This document shows positions 1 to 9,408 of a stretch of DNA of 45,021 nt, in pieces. How positions within the stretch are numbered: the first letter of the stretch is position 1; each line of letters starts with the position of its first letter. Under the pieces are notes generated by a model. The model was not told where the DNA came from, did no database searches, and saw only the letters and a program-made list of their open reading frames with translations. The DNA is from an uncultured Aquabacterium sp. Lineage in GTDB: Bacteria > Pseudomonadota > Gammaproteobacteria > Burkholderiales > Burkholderiaceae_C. The stretch spans positions 1-45,021 of the forward strand of contig NZ_CAJYGK010000089.1 of assembly GCF_913773725.1 (NCBI RefSeq). Direction: 5' to 3'. The translations under genes were made by a program, and so were the position numbers.

Positions 1-532
1 AATTCACCGGTGCGATCAGGTCGCGACGGGCCAGACCGTACTTGCCGATCTCGATCAGCAACCCATCCTTGCCGCTGCGGTGCATCGCGTTGCGGTGCGT
101 GTGGAAGGAGCGGTCGCCGTACTTCGCCTGCATGCGCTCGGCATCCAGCAGCGCGCCCAGCGGGTCATGCCAGCCCACGGTGTCGGCCGTGATGCTGGCC
201 AGTGCGCGACCCATGTCGCTCATCAGGACGTGGCCTAGCGTGTAGTGGGCCGTGTGCTGGGCCTTGAGCGAGTCGGGCATGTTGTAGCGCTCGAGCTTTT
301 CCCGTGCGTGGTAGAGCACCATGCTGAGGTTGGCGCCGGCCTCGAGGGCCACCATGCGCATCCGGCTGCCACGCGGCATCACCCATGACCAGTGGCAACC
401 CCCGGGCACGATCTCTGACCACATCACGCGGTCGGCGGGCAGGTCGGGCGCGAAGCGCTGCCAGAAGGCCGGGGCATCCACCGGCTGAGCCAGCGGCGGG
501 TTGTCAGGGATCTCGAAGGGGGCGGTGCTCAT
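1..532 (-). CDS. Urea/guanidine carboxylase-associated protein UAAP1 (DUF1989), 3'-truncated by the window edge
   Basis: The N-terminal 177 residues are visible; the C-terminus lies beyond base 1. The sequence begins MSTAPFEIPDNPPL and includes MWSEIVPGGCHWSWVMPRG and LEAGANLSMVLYHAREKLERYN. This is the pattern of the DUF1989 proteins encoded beside urea carboxylase and called urea amidolyase-associated protein 1. DUF1989 proteins in guanidine operons are known or proposed to take part in converting carboxyguanidine to allophanate before allophanate hydrolase acts. It is the fourth gene after the riboswitch, 41 nt behind the ABC ATPase gene, and probably belongs to the same transcript. UAAP2, the carboxylase and allophanate hydrolase would be expected to the left of the window. 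The start ATG at 532 lacks a strong ribosome binding site. The family call is confident; the guanidine role is inferred from the riboswitch. Confidence 0.85.
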   Translation of the reverse strand, partial: MSTAPFEIPDNPPLAQPVDAPAFWQRFAPDLPADRVMWSEIVPGGCHWSWVMPRGSRMRMVALEAGANLSMVLYHAREKLERYNMPDSLKAQHTAHYTLGHVLMSDMGRALASITADTVGWHDPLGALLDAERMQAKYGDRSFHTHRNAMHRSGKDGLLIEIGKYGLARRDLIAPVN

Positions 533-573
533 GGGTGTCGGCCAGTGAGAGGAGAGGGGCGCGGTGCAGTCGA

Positions 574-1476
<903 letters not shown>

Positions 1477-1498
1477 CGAGGCAGGCAGTGCGTACAGC

Positions 1499-2410
1499 TC
1501 AGTGGCGTGCGTGCAGCCACGGGAAGGCTTTGCGGTGCGCGAAGCGGAACAGCTGGTCGATCAGCAGCCCGATCAGGCCGATCAGCAGGATGCCGGCGAA
1601 GATCTTGTCGGTCTGCAGAAAGCGCTGCGCCTTGAGGATGGCGTAGCCCAGGCCCGAGTTTGCTGCCACCAGTTCGGCCACCACCAGGTAGGTCCAGGCC
1701 CAGCCCATGGTGATGCGCAGGGTGTCGAGCAGGGCCGGCTTGGCCGACGGCACGATGACCTTCTCGATCACCTCGGTTGCGGTGGCGCCCATCGTCTGGG
1801 CCGCCTCGATCTGGGCCATGGGCACACGGCGCACGTCCTCGGCCACCATCAACACCATCTGGAAGAAGGTGCCGATGAAGATGATGGCGACCTTGGCGCT
1901 TTCGTCGATGCCGACCCAGACCATCACCAGCGGGATGAAGGCCACCGCCGGCATGTAGCGGATGAAGTCGGTCAGCGGCTCGAGCAGCGCCTGCACGGGC
2001 CGCCAGGTGCCGATCATCAGCCCCACCGGCAGGGCGATCAGCGCCGACACCGCCCAGCCCACCACCACGCGCATCGTGCTGATGCCGACGTCACCCAGCA
2101 GCCCGTCGTCCCACCACAGGCCCAGGCGGGCCACGACCTTGGCGGGCGAAGGCAGGAACACCGGGTCGGCCCCGCTTGCAGCGGCCAGCAGCCACAGCAG
2201 CAGGGGCACCAGCAGGCCCACCGCGGCCAGCCCCCAGTACACCGCACGCGGAATGTCCTGACGCACGGCCAGGCCGCGCCGGCGCGGGTTGACCTGGCCC
2301 GTCTCATTGGGGCGCTGCATCGGCACCCCATGCGACACGCTGGGTGGGACGGCGGGCGCTGCAACAGGCGGGAGGTCGGCCGGGTTCACGGGAAGCGGGG
2401 TGATGGACAT
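1499..2410 (-). CDS. ABC transporter permease of the urea-carboxylase/guanidine operon
   Basis: This is a 303-residue inner-membrane permease of the binding-protein-dependent (SsuC/TauC-like) family. A proline-rich cytoplasmic N-terminus of about 50 residues precedes the first membrane segment (YWGLAAVGLLVPLLLWLLAAASG). Further segments include MRVVVGWAVSALIALPVGLMIG and the C-terminal IFAGILLIGLIGLLIDQLF. The EAA loop that docks on the ATPase is visible as EAAQTMGATATEVIEKVIVP. It lies 15 nt downstream of the binding-protein gene and 22 nt upstream of the ATPase gene, so the three form one importer. Substrate identity is inferred from operon context, not from the permease itself. Confidence 0.9.
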   Translation of the reverse strand: MSITPLPVNPADLPPVAAPAVPPSVSHGVPMQRPNETGQVNPRRRGLAVRQDIPRAVYWGLAAVGLLVPLLLWLLAAASGADPVFLPSPAKVVARLGLWWDDGLLGDVGISTMRVVVGWAVSALIALPVGLMIGTWRPVQALLEPLTDFIRYMPAVAFIPLVMVWVGIDESAKVAIIFIGTFFQMVLMVAEDVRRVPMAQIEAAQTMGATATEVIEKVIVPSAKPALLDTLRITMGWAWTYLVVAELVAANSGLGYAILKAQRFLQTDKIFAGILLIGLIGLLIDQLFRFAHRKAFPWLHARH

Positions 2411-2425
2411 GGAGCGCGTTCCGAC

Positions 2426-3454
2426 TTACTTCAGCGCTTCGGCCAGCAGGGAGGCGTCGACACCCTTGGCCGGATCGGGCTTGCCCTCGATCAGCTTGTG
2501 CTCGAGCAGGAAGGCCGACACCGTCGGGGCCACGGCGACCAGCGACTGAGGGCTCTTGCCGTCCATCGCCGACCGGTTGGCTGCCGCGTCGAAGAACTTG
2601 GTGCCCGGCAGGAAGACCTCGTACTCATCGGGCTTCAGGCTCACGACCTTGCTCATGATCTTCGCGGCCTCGTCAGGCTGGGCTGCAATGAAGGCGACGG
2701 TGTCGAACCAGGCCTTGATCATGCCGACCAGGTCCTTGCGCTTGGCCTTGATGGCCTTGTCCTGCGCCACCAGCAGGTCCGGGATCAATCCAGGCATGTC
2801 CTTCGATGTGAACACGGCCTTGCCCTTGCCGCTGCTTTCGATCTGGTGGATCCAGGGGTTCCAGACCACGGCGGCGTCCACACGGCCAGCCAGGAAGGCG
2901 GCTGCGGCGTCGCCCGCGCTCAGGTTGGTAATCTTGACGTCGGCCGGCTTCATGCCGTTCTTGGCCAGCGCGGTGGCCAGGACAAAGTGCGAGACGCTGA
3001 ATTCCTCCAGCGCGACCGTCTTGCCCTTCAGGTCCTTGATGGACTTGATCTTCGGCGAGACCATCACGGCATCGTTGCCGGCCGAGTTGTCGTTGACCAG
3101 GATGGCCTTGAGCGGCAGGCCCTTGGCGAGCGGGCCCATGGTGTCGGACCAGGTCTGCGAGTTGGCGTCGAGCTTGCCCGAGGACAGGGCCGAGATCGAA
3201 TCGGTGTAGTTGGCGAACCAGACGAGCTTGACGTCGGCGCCGTGCTTCTTGAAGAAGCCTTTCTGCTCGGCCACGTACCAGGCGACCCAGCCCGGCCAGT
3301 CCGACACGCCCACCTTCACTTCGGCTGCGGCCGGAAGGGGTGCTGCGAGGGCCATGGCGGCGGCGACCGCGGCCATGGCCCCGAGCACCTTGTGCTTCAG
3401 CGCGGGGCCGACGCACAGCAAAGAACCGGTGTTCGGGCGAGAGACGGACAGCAT
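2426..3454 (-). CDS. ABC transporter periplasmic substrate-binding protein of the urea-carboxylase/guanidine operon
   Basis: This protein of 342 residues belongs to the SsuA/TauA/NMT1-like class. It starts MLSVSRPNTG and has a signal peptide ending near APLPAAAEV. The mature part begins VKVGVSDWPGWVAWYVAEQ, followed by GKLDANSQTWSDTM and AAAFLAGRVDAAVVWNPW, typical of the binding proteins encoded next to urea carboxylase. The start at 3454 is preceded by AGGAG with 7-nt spacing. A longer reading frame runs upstream to 3601 but would translate through the riboswitch, so the shorter start is preferred. It is the first gene after the guanidine-I riboswitch and probably captures guanidine or a similar compound in the periplasm; the ligand is inferred. 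Confidence 0.92.
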   Translation of the reverse strand: MLSVSRPNTGSLLCVGPALKHKVLGAMAAVAAAMALAAPLPAAAEVKVGVSDWPGWVAWYVAEQKGFFKKHGADVKLVWFANYTDSISALSSGKLDANSQTWSDTMGPLAKGLPLKAILVNDNSAGNDAVMVSPKIKSIKDLKGKTVALEEFSVSHFVLATALAKNGMKPADVKITNLSAGDAAAAFLAGRVDAAVVWNPWIHQIESSGKGKAVFTSKDMPGLIPDLLVAQDKAIKAKRKDLVGMIKAWFDTVAFIAAQPDEAAKIMSKVVSLKPDEYEVFLPGTKFFDAAANRSAMDGKSPQSLVAVAPTVSAFLLEHKLIEGKPDPAKGVDASLLAEALK

Positions 3455-3504
3455 GGGCAAGCTCCTGGATCGGTTGGCGGACGCGAGAGGACACTCCGTG
3501 ACAT

Positions 3505-3635
3505 CGAAGCGAACCTCCCGGGCTTTTGTCCCGCCGTGGAGCCCCTGCCGGTATGAAGCCGATGGGGGCCGACCGCTCTCGGACCAGTCACCCCCGTGCA
3601 TGCACCGGGATCGGAACCCTAGCTGTCCTGTCAGA
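3505..3635 (-). promoter_or_regulatory. Guanidine-I (ykkC) riboswitch
   Basis: On the minus strand this leader carries, in order, the hallmark conserved blocks of the guanidine-I aptamer. These are CTAGGGTTCCG (about 3612-3622), GACTGGTCCGAGAG in the middle, and CGGGACAAAAGCCCGGGAG near the 3' end (about 3515-3533). The blocks lie in the order expected of this aptamer. Known riboswitches of this class bind guanidinium and switch on carboxylase, transporter and exporter genes. The binding-protein gene starts about 50-60 nt downstream. The expression platform was not resolved: a 6-bp pairing of AGGACA near 3627 with TGTCCT near 3490 is possible, but no clear intrinsic terminator was found. Exact ends are approximate. 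Confidence 0.93.
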
Positions 3636-3673
3636 GACCGACATCGCCGCCGGTCCTCTCATGTGAGATCAAC

Positions 3674-3688
3674 GCAAGCGCTGTGCCA
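3674..3688 (-). promoter_or_regulatory. Sigma-54 (RpoN) -24/-12 promoter of the guanidine operon
   Basis: The minus strand reads TGGCACAGCGCTTGC. It has the invariant GG and GC with exactly 10 bases between them, and matches the sigma-54 consensus TGGCAC-N5-TTGC. Transcription would start near 3662, about 25 nt before the first conserved block of the riboswitch, which is a sensible position. An NtrC-like palindrome lies about 85 bp upstream of that start. Urea and guanidine carboxylase operons are known to be nitrogen-regulated in several proteobacteria; here the assignment rests on sequence match and position. Confidence 0.75.
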
Positions 3689-3739
3689 GGCGCCGTTCCC
3701 GGTGCCCTCCCAGGCAGCCCGCCGCTTGCAGGCCGGAAC

Positions 3740-3756
3740 CGCACAGCCGTGGTGCG
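3740..3756. promoter_or_regulatory. Candidate NtrC enhancer site
   Basis: The site reads CGCAC-N7-GTGCG, fitting the core GCAC-N7-GTGC of the NtrC consensus. Its centre (about 3748) is roughly 85 bp upstream of the transcription start predicted from the sigma-54 promoter, within the usual range for an enhancer. Only one good site was found. The rest of the gap up to the end of the aminopeptidase gene (3757-3843) shows no gene and no clear terminator. Confidence 0.5.
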
Positions 3757-3843
3757 AACGGGGCCGCAAGGCCGGCGTCGTGGCGCCTCATGTCGGGGTG
3801 TGGCGCGGCCTGTGGCCCCGTTCAGGTGCCTGCCGTGCTTCCG

Positions 3844-5718
3844 TCAGATCGGCTCGGTACGCCGAATCAGCCAGGCCCGTGCGTCGCCCTCGACCAGCGG
3901 CAGCAGGCGCTCGCGCACATGCTGGTGGTAGCCGTTCAGCCAGTCCACCTCATCCGGGCGCAACAGGCTGCGGTCGATGCAGCGGGTGTCGATGGGACAC
4001 AGGCTGAGCGTCTCGAATGCGAGGTAGTCGCCATGCTCGGGCGTACCCGGCTCGGCGTTCGGCACGGCCGGCATCACCGGCACGTTGAGCACCAGGTTCT
4101 CGATGCGGATGCCCCACTGACCCGGGCGGTACAGGCCGGGCTCGATGGAGGTCACCATGCCGGGCAGCATGGCCATGTCGGGATGCGGCACGGCCTTCGA
4201 GATCGACTGCGGCCCCTCGTGCACGTTGAGGAAGTAGCCCACGCCATGGCCGGTGCCATGGCCGAAGTCCAGCCCTTCGGCCCACAGCGGTGCGCGGGCC
4301 AGGGCGTCAAGCATGGGTGCCAGCGTGCCACGCGGGAAGCGCGCACGCGACAGGGCCATCGTGCCCTTGAGCACCAGCGTGAAATCGCGCTGCTGCGCCG
4401 CCGTGGGCTTGCCGATGGCCCACACGCGGGTGATGTCCGTCGTGCCACCCAGGTACTGCGCACCCGAGTCGATCAGCAGCAGGCCTTCGGCCACCAGGCC
4501 GGTCGGGGTGCTGATCATCGCGAACGATTCGGGGGTGGCACGGTAATGCGGCAAGGCCCCGTTGGCGTTGAAGCCGGCGATGGTCGGGAAGCTGAGCGAC
4601 ACGTAGCCCGGCTGGCGGGCGCGCTCGGCCGTCATGCGCTCGTCAATGGTGAGCTCACTGATCGCCTCGCGGCCCAGGGCCTGGTCCAGCCAGGCGTAGA
4701 AGGCGCACATGGCGGCGCCGTCCCGCGCCATGGCCTCGCGGATGTGGGCGGCCTCGGCGTCGGTCTTGCACGCCTTGGCCACGGTGCTCGGGTTGATGGC
4801 CTCGATCACGCGCACGCCTTCGGGCACGGCCTCGCGCAGGCCCCAGGTGGTGCGCTTGGGATCCAGCAGCAGCACGGCATCGAGGGGCAGCGAGGCCATG
4901 GCGGCCAGCGCCTCGTCGTAGGGGCGGCAGCGCACCCCGTCCTCGGCCAGACGGGCAGCCAGCGCCGGGCCCACCTTGCCGTCACCGACGAACAGATCGG
5001 CCCCATCGGGGCGGATCAGCAGGTGTCCCAGGAACACCGGGTTGTAGTCGACATCGGCGCCCCGCAGGTTCAGCACCCAGGCCAGGTCGTCCAGGGTGGC
5101 AATCCAGTGGTGTGTGGCACCGCGGGCCTGCAGCGCCTGTTTCACGCCGGCGAGCTTCTCCTGGCGCGAGGTGGTCGCGTGGGGGGGCAGGTGTTCATGC
5201 ACCGGTGCGGTGGGCAGACCAGGCCGCTCCGGCCACACGCCATCCAGGACGTCCTGGCGGGTGGCCAGTTGCCACGTCGAGGTCTGCACGGTTGCGAGGG
5301 CTTCTTGCAGCTGCTGCGCCTGCGCCAGGCCCAGCACGGCGCCATCGGCGGCCAGGGTGGCCGTGCCCGTACTCAGCGGCAGCGCTTTGAGCCAGGCGAC
5401 GTAGGCCGGCACCGGCGGGCCGTCCAGCTTGACCAGATCGACGCCGGTGCCGGACAGCTCGGCCTCGGCCTGCGTCCAGTATCGGCTGTCGGTGAACAGC
5501 GCAGCGCGGTCGGCGGCCACCAGCAAGGTACCGGATGACCCGGTGAAGCCGCTGAAGTGCACGCGGCCCTGCCAGCGCTCCGGCAGGTACTCCGACAGGT
5601 GAGGGTCGCTGCTGGGCAGCATCACCGCATGCCACCCGTGGGAAGCCATGGCGGCACGCAAGGCGGCCAGGCGGGCCGGGACAGCGGAGGCAGAGGCGAG
5701 GGCGGCAGGGGCGTTCAC
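3844..5718 (-). CDS. pepP: Xaa-Pro aminopeptidase (M24B family)
   Basis: This is a cytoplasmic dinuclear-metal exopeptidase of 624 residues that removes an N-terminal residue preceding proline. The N-terminal creatinase-like domain begins ARLAALRAAMASHGWHAVMLPSSDPHLSEYLPERW. A second such domain follows. The catalytic pita-bread domain contains LLIDSGAQYLGGTTDITRVWAIG (first metal ligands), GHGTGHGVGYFLNVHEGP and TSIEPGLY. The length fits the long (about 600-residue) eukaryote-like branch of the family rather than the 440-residue E. coli PepP. The family N-terminus aligns with a GTG start at 5718, without a convincing ribosome binding site; upstream in-frame codons overlap the neighbouring gene and look non-coding. 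It lies 46 nt downstream of ndh. No terminator is obvious at its 3' end. Confidence 0.9.
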   Translation of the reverse strand: MNAPAALASASAVPARLAALRAAMASHGWHAVMLPSSDPHLSEYLPERWQGRVHFSGFTGSSGTLLVAADRAALFTDSRYWTQAEAELSGTGVDLVKLDGPPVPAYVAWLKALPLSTGTATLAADGAVLGLAQAQQLQEALATVQTSTWQLATRQDVLDGVWPERPGLPTAPVHEHLPPHATTSRQEKLAGVKQALQARGATHHWIATLDDLAWVLNLRGADVDYNPVFLGHLLIRPDGADLFVGDGKVGPALAARLAEDGVRCRPYDEALAAMASLPLDAVLLLDPKRTTWGLREAVPEGVRVIEAINPSTVAKACKTDAEAAHIREAMARDGAAMCAFYAWLDQALGREAISELTIDERMTAERARQPGYVSLSFPTIAGFNANGALPHYRATPESFAMISTPTGLVAEGLLLIDSGAQYLGGTTDITRVWAIGKPTAAQQRDFTLVLKGTMALSRARFPRGTLAPMLDALARAPLWAEGLDFGHGTGHGVGYFLNVHEGPQSISKAVPHPDMAMLPGMVTSIEPGLYRPGQWGIRIENLVLNVPVMPAVPNAEPGTPEHGDYLAFETLSLCPIDTRCIDRSLLRPDEVDWLNGYHQHVRERLLPLVEGDARAWLIRRTEPI

Positions 5719-5764
5719 AAGGCAATCCAGCAGGGTGTCAGCCCGGATGTTGCCACGCCCCGCA

Positions 5765-7231
5765 TTACCTTGCCGCGCGCGCGCCCGTGTGAGGCGCCTT
5801 GGCTGTCGTGTCGTCGTCCACCCGCACGAGGCGCTTGTGGGGTTCCAGGGCGTGAGGGTCCGGGAACACGCGCGCATGCCGCTGGGATGTGAAGTAGGCC
5901 CACGCCCAGTCCATCATGACCACCAGCCGGTTGCGGAAGCCGATCAGGAAGTACACGTGCACGAACAGCCAGAACAGCCACGCCGCAAAGCCGCTGAAGC
6001 GCAACTGCCGTTTCGTGAAGGGCAGGTCGATCATGGCCACGGCAGCACGCTTGCCGATGGTGGCCAACGAACCGTAGTCGAAGTAGCGGAAGGACTGGGG
6101 CTCCAACCCCTTCATGCGGCGGATGATGTTGAACGCGGCCTTGCGTCCCATCTGCTTGGCCCCTGGACTCACGCCCGGCACCGGGGTCGGGTTCTGCGGG
6201 TCGTGGTAGCTCTTGGCGCTGGCCAGGTCGCCCACGACGTAGATGTTGGGGTGGCCGGGAATCGTCAGGTCGGGCTGCACGATCACGCGGCCGGCGCGAT
6301 CCAGTTCGCATCCCGTGGTCTTTGCCAGCGCCTTGCCGAGGGGTGACGCGGCCACACCGGCTGCCCAGATCACAGTGCGTGTAGGCAGGAAGTGCGATAC
6401 CGAACGCGTGCTGCCGTCGGGCTGCCGTTCGTTCAAATCGTACTGGATGCCGAAGGCATTGATGTCGGTCACCTTGGCGCCTGGCAGCACCTCGGCACCC
6501 AGGCCTTCCAGCTGTTCCTTCGCGCGTTGAGACAGCGGTTCGGTGAACGTTCCGAGTACCCGAGGGCCCCCTTCGAGCAGGATGACGCGCGCCTCGCGCG
6601 AGTCGATGCGGCAGAACTCGGCGCTCAGCGTCTGCTGGGCGATCTCGGCCAGGGTGCCGGCCATCTCGACACCGGTGGGGCCGGCGCCCACGACCGCGAA
6701 GGTCAGCCAGGGGCCACGGCGGGCGGGATCGGATTCCCGTTCGGCCTGCTCGAAGGCGCTGAGCACGCGCCGTCGGATGGTGAATGCATCGCCGAGTGTC
6801 TTCAATCCGGGGGCAAAACGGGCCCAGTCGTCCCGGCCGAAGTAACTGTGGGTGGCACCGGCCGCCACGATGAGGTGGTCGTAGTGAAGGTGTTCGCCAC
6901 CGTCCATCTGCACACAGGAGGAGGCCGTGTCCACGCCGGTCACCTCGCCCATCAACACCGTGAGCTGGCCGTCGGCGATCTGCTTGCGCAGGACGTGGCG
7001 GATCGGCGCTGCGATCGCAGGGGCCGACAGGCCGGCGGTGGCCACCTGGTACAGCAAGGGCTGAAAGAGGTGGTGGTTGGTGCGGTCCACCACCACGATG
7101 TCGACGGCAGCGCCGTCCAGTGCCTTGGCGGCCTCCAGGCCGCCGAAGCCACAGCCGATGATCACCACGCGGGGGCGGCCGTGTCCCGGGCGACCAGGCT
7201 GGGAGGCGGACGAAGGCGAAACGGGCTTCAT
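5765..7231 (-). CDS. ndh: Type II NADH:quinone oxidoreductase (NDH-2)
   Basis: This is a 488-residue, membrane-associated, single-subunit flavoprotein that passes electrons from NADH to quinone without pumping protons. The FAD-binding dinucleotide fold is at the N-terminus (VVIIGCGFGGLEAAKAL). The second, NADH-binding fold reads TFAVVGAGPTGVEMAGTLAE. The late FAD motif is PNIYVVGDLASA. A hydrophobic C-terminal segment (FAAWLFWLFVHVYFLIGFRNRL) probably anchors it to the membrane. The start at 7231 (MKPVSPSS) is preceded by AAAGG at good spacing; an in-frame ATG at 7252 has none. A TATAAA -10-like element lies at 7260-7265 on the same strand. It could be co-transcribed with pepP downstream. Confidence 0.93.
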   Translation of the reverse strand: MKPVSPSSASQPGRPGHGRPRVVIIGCGFGGLEAAKALDGAAVDIVVVDRTNHHLFQPLLYQVATAGLSAPAIAAPIRHVLRKQIADGQLTVLMGEVTGVDTASSCVQMDGGEHLHYDHLIVAAGATHSYFGRDDWARFAPGLKTLGDAFTIRRRVLSAFEQAERESDPARRGPWLTFAVVGAGPTGVEMAGTLAEIAQQTLSAEFCRIDSREARVILLEGGPRVLGTFTEPLSQRAKEQLEGLGAEVLPGAKVTDINAFGIQYDLNERQPDGSTRSVSHFLPTRTVIWAAGVAASPLGKALAKTTGCELDRAGRVIVQPDLTIPGHPNIYVVGDLASAKSYHDPQNPTPVPGVSPGAKQMGRKAAFNIIRRMKGLEPQSFRYFDYGSLATIGKRAAVAMIDLPFTKRQLRFSGFAAWLFWLFVHVYFLIGFRNRLVVMMDWAWAYFTSQRHARVFPDPHALEPHKRLVRVDDDTTAKAPHTGARAAR

Positions 7232-7308
7232 GGGGAACCTTTTGACGTGCAATCAACGGTTTATACCTTTTCCCGAGTGATTTATGTGGTCTTTTCCCCT
7301 CACGTTTC

Positions 7309-7326
7309 GCCCCGAAAACAAGGGGC
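7309..7326 (-). terminator. Short hairpin between the PAS-GGDEF gene and ndh
   Basis: A 5-bp stem (GCCCC/GGGGC) with an A/T-rich 8-base loop follows the stop of the PAS-GGDEF gene on the minus strand. No clean U-run follows it, so it is at best a weak terminator. The remainder of 7232-7334 would hold the ndh promoter. Confidence 0.3.
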
Positions 7327-7334
7327 TTCTGCTT

Positions 7335-9257
7335 CTAAATGGCCTCTTTCTGACACTTTCTTACTGTTACGGGCTGCGTTGCATCGTCGATCTCCAGCCG
7401 GCCCTTGCCGGCGGCCTTGGCCACGTACATGGCGGCATCCGCGCGGGCGCACAGCGTGTCGGGCGTGTCCTCCGCCTGCTGGAAGGCCGCACCGATGCTC
7501 GGCGTGCACACGATGGCCTCCTGTCCCACGGCGTGAGGCTGGCTCAGGCACTGGAGCATCCGGGTGCCCACGCGCGCTACATCGTCCGGCAGGCCGGCTC
7601 CTTCCAGAATGACGGTGAACTCGTCGCCAGCCAGGCGGCATACCGTGTCCGTGGTCCGCACACAGGTCTGCAGCCGACGTGCCACCTCCACCAGGATCTG
7701 GTCGCCGGTTGCGTGACCGTGGCGGTCGTTGATGGCCTTGAAGCCGTCCAGGTCCACGAACAGCACGGCCAGTGCCTGGGGGCGGCGCTGGGTTCGGGCC
7801 ATGGCCTGCCGCAGTCGTTCACCGAAGGCCCTCCGGTTGGGCAGGCCCGTGAGGCTGTCATGCCGGGCCTGCTCGACGAGTTCACGCTGTTGGGCCTTGA
7901 GCACCGAGATGTCGCTGAACAGCCGGATGTGCTGCGTGATGCGGCTCGCTTCGTTGCGCAGCGTGCTTACGCTCAGCCAGATGTCGAGCGTGCGGCCATC
8001 CTGGCACACCTGCCGGCTCTCGCCGTGCCAGCGCTGCCCTGTTTCCAGTCGGGCCAGGATGCCGGGCAGATGGCTTTCGCGCAGCGGAGGCAGGCCCACC
8101 AGTTCGGCACTGCGGCCGAGCACGTCTGCCTCCGGCAGACCCGTCAGATGCAGAAAGGCAGGGTTCACGGCCACGATCCGGTCCACGGCATCGCTGACCA
8201 CCACGGCGTCTCCGGTTTCCTCCAGCACCCGCGATGCCAGGCGCAGTTGCTCGGCCGTCTGGCGTTGCGCCGTCACATCCTGTGCGATCGACAGAATGTG
8301 GTCGATCTCGCCGTCCTGGCCATAGACAGGGCACTTCACCATGTCGATCACACGCTCGCCGGTCGGTGTGACAAACACCAGGTCGTTGAACCGGTGCACC
8401 CGGGGCTCGCGCACCACGGCCATGTCCAGGGTGTCGGCCTGCCGGACGATCTCGGCCGGCATGAGCTCGCTCGCCGTGCGCCCGAGCACCACCTCGGCCG
8501 GCAAGCGCATGATGTCGGCCGCAGCCTGGTTCCACACCACGTACTGGCCGGCTGTTCGAGGGCGGGTGCTGCGAGCGAACACGCCCAGTGGCAGGCTGTC
8601 CACCAGCGTGCGGTAGAAGGCTTCTTTCTCCTGCAGCGCCTGCAGGGTCTGATGGGCCGCGGTGGTCTCCCGGGTACAGACGGCCAGGCCGTCCGGCAGG
8701 GGAATGACCTGATGGAGCCACCAGCGCACACCCGAGCGCGATGCGGTGGCGGTGCTGGCGGGGAACTGGCCACCCTCTTCAGTCTGCTGTGCTCGCCGGG
8801 TCGACCACGCCAAGTCGATGGCCTGGTGCAATGCCGGCCACATCGCGGCAGCAAGAGGGCCGCCAAGGCGCTCGGTTGCCTCGCCGAACACGGTCCGGGC
8901 GGCGGGGTTGGCATACGACACACGCTGAGGCGAGGGATCATCGGCATCCCGGACCAGGACGACGACAGCATCGTTCAACCCATCCAGCAAGGCCATGGTT
9001 CGCGCACCGGTCTGGCTCGCGCTCGCATGGCGTCGCGACCGGAGGGCGTGATACCACGCCGCGCCCGCAATCCCGAGCAGCAGCGCCGCGCCATGCCACT
9101 GATACAGCGTGGCTGTGGAGCGCGAAGTGGATGAGCCAATGGACGACGCAAGCAGGACCGTGGCGAGCGCGACAGACAGCCCCATCAGGGCCGTCGCGAA
9201 GGAGCCGGATCGTGTGGGCATCGCCAGGATCATCGACGTGAAACGACGTGATGACAT
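7335..9257 (-). CDS. Membrane-bound PAS-PAS-PAS diguanylate cyclase (GGDEF)
   Basis: This is a 640-residue sensor protein. Two membrane segments (about 19-40 and 51-69) are followed by three PAS-like modules (about 88-200, 208-330 and 338-455) and a GGDEF domain (about 465-630). The active-site motif is AGDEF (543-547), an accepted variant of GGDEF, with FVDLDGFKAINDRHGHATGD upstream. RTTD at 534-537 sits exactly five residues before it and forms the inhibitory I-site, so product inhibition by cyclic di-GMP is expected. It should make cyclic di-GMP from GTP in response to an unknown signal sensed by the PAS domains. The start at 9257 has a G-rich stretch upstream; a longer frame to 9449 would overlap the divergent kinase gene. 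No EAL domain is present. Confidence 0.88.
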   Translation of the reverse strand: MSSRRFTSMILAMPTRSGSFATALMGLSVALATVLLASSIGSSTSRSTATLYQWHGAALLLGIAGAAWYHALRSRRHASASQTGARTMALLDGLNDAVVVLVRDADDPSPQRVSYANPAARTVFGEATERLGGPLAAAMWPALHQAIDLAWSTRRAQQTEEGGQFPASTATASRSGVRWWLHQVIPLPDGLAVCTRETTAAHQTLQALQEKEAFYRTLVDSLPLGVFARSTRPRTAGQYVVWNQAAADIMRLPAEVVLGRTASELMPAEIVRQADTLDMAVVREPRVHRFNDLVFVTPTGERVIDMVKCPVYGQDGEIDHILSIAQDVTAQRQTAEQLRLASRVLEETGDAVVVSDAVDRIVAVNPAFLHLTGLPEADVLGRSAELVGLPPLRESHLPGILARLETGQRWHGESRQVCQDGRTLDIWLSVSTLRNEASRITQHIRLFSDISVLKAQQRELVEQARHDSLTGLPNRRAFGERLRQAMARTQRRPQALAVLFVDLDGFKAINDRHGHATGDQILVEVARRLQTCVRTTDTVCRLAGDEFTVILEGAGLPDDVARVGTRMLQCLSQPHAVGQEAIVCTPSIGAAFQQAEDTPDTLCARADAAMYVAKAAGKGRLEIDDATQPVTVRKCQKEAI

Positions 9258-9408
9258 GGATACCCCGTCTGTGACATGACAGCACCCGGAATTTCGGATG
9301 GCGGAGCGCCATCTGTAGGGGCGAAACGGTGCCAGTGGTGGGGCAGCGAGTCGGTTAAGCTGATGGCTTGCCGTACGCCGTGCGCTTCGTCGACCGCATT
9401 CCCGCTTC

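Noticed and set aside
2426..3601. Extended binding-protein frame starting at 3601
   Set aside because: It would translate through the riboswitch aptamer. The ATG at 3454 has a good ribosome binding site and gives a normal signal peptide.
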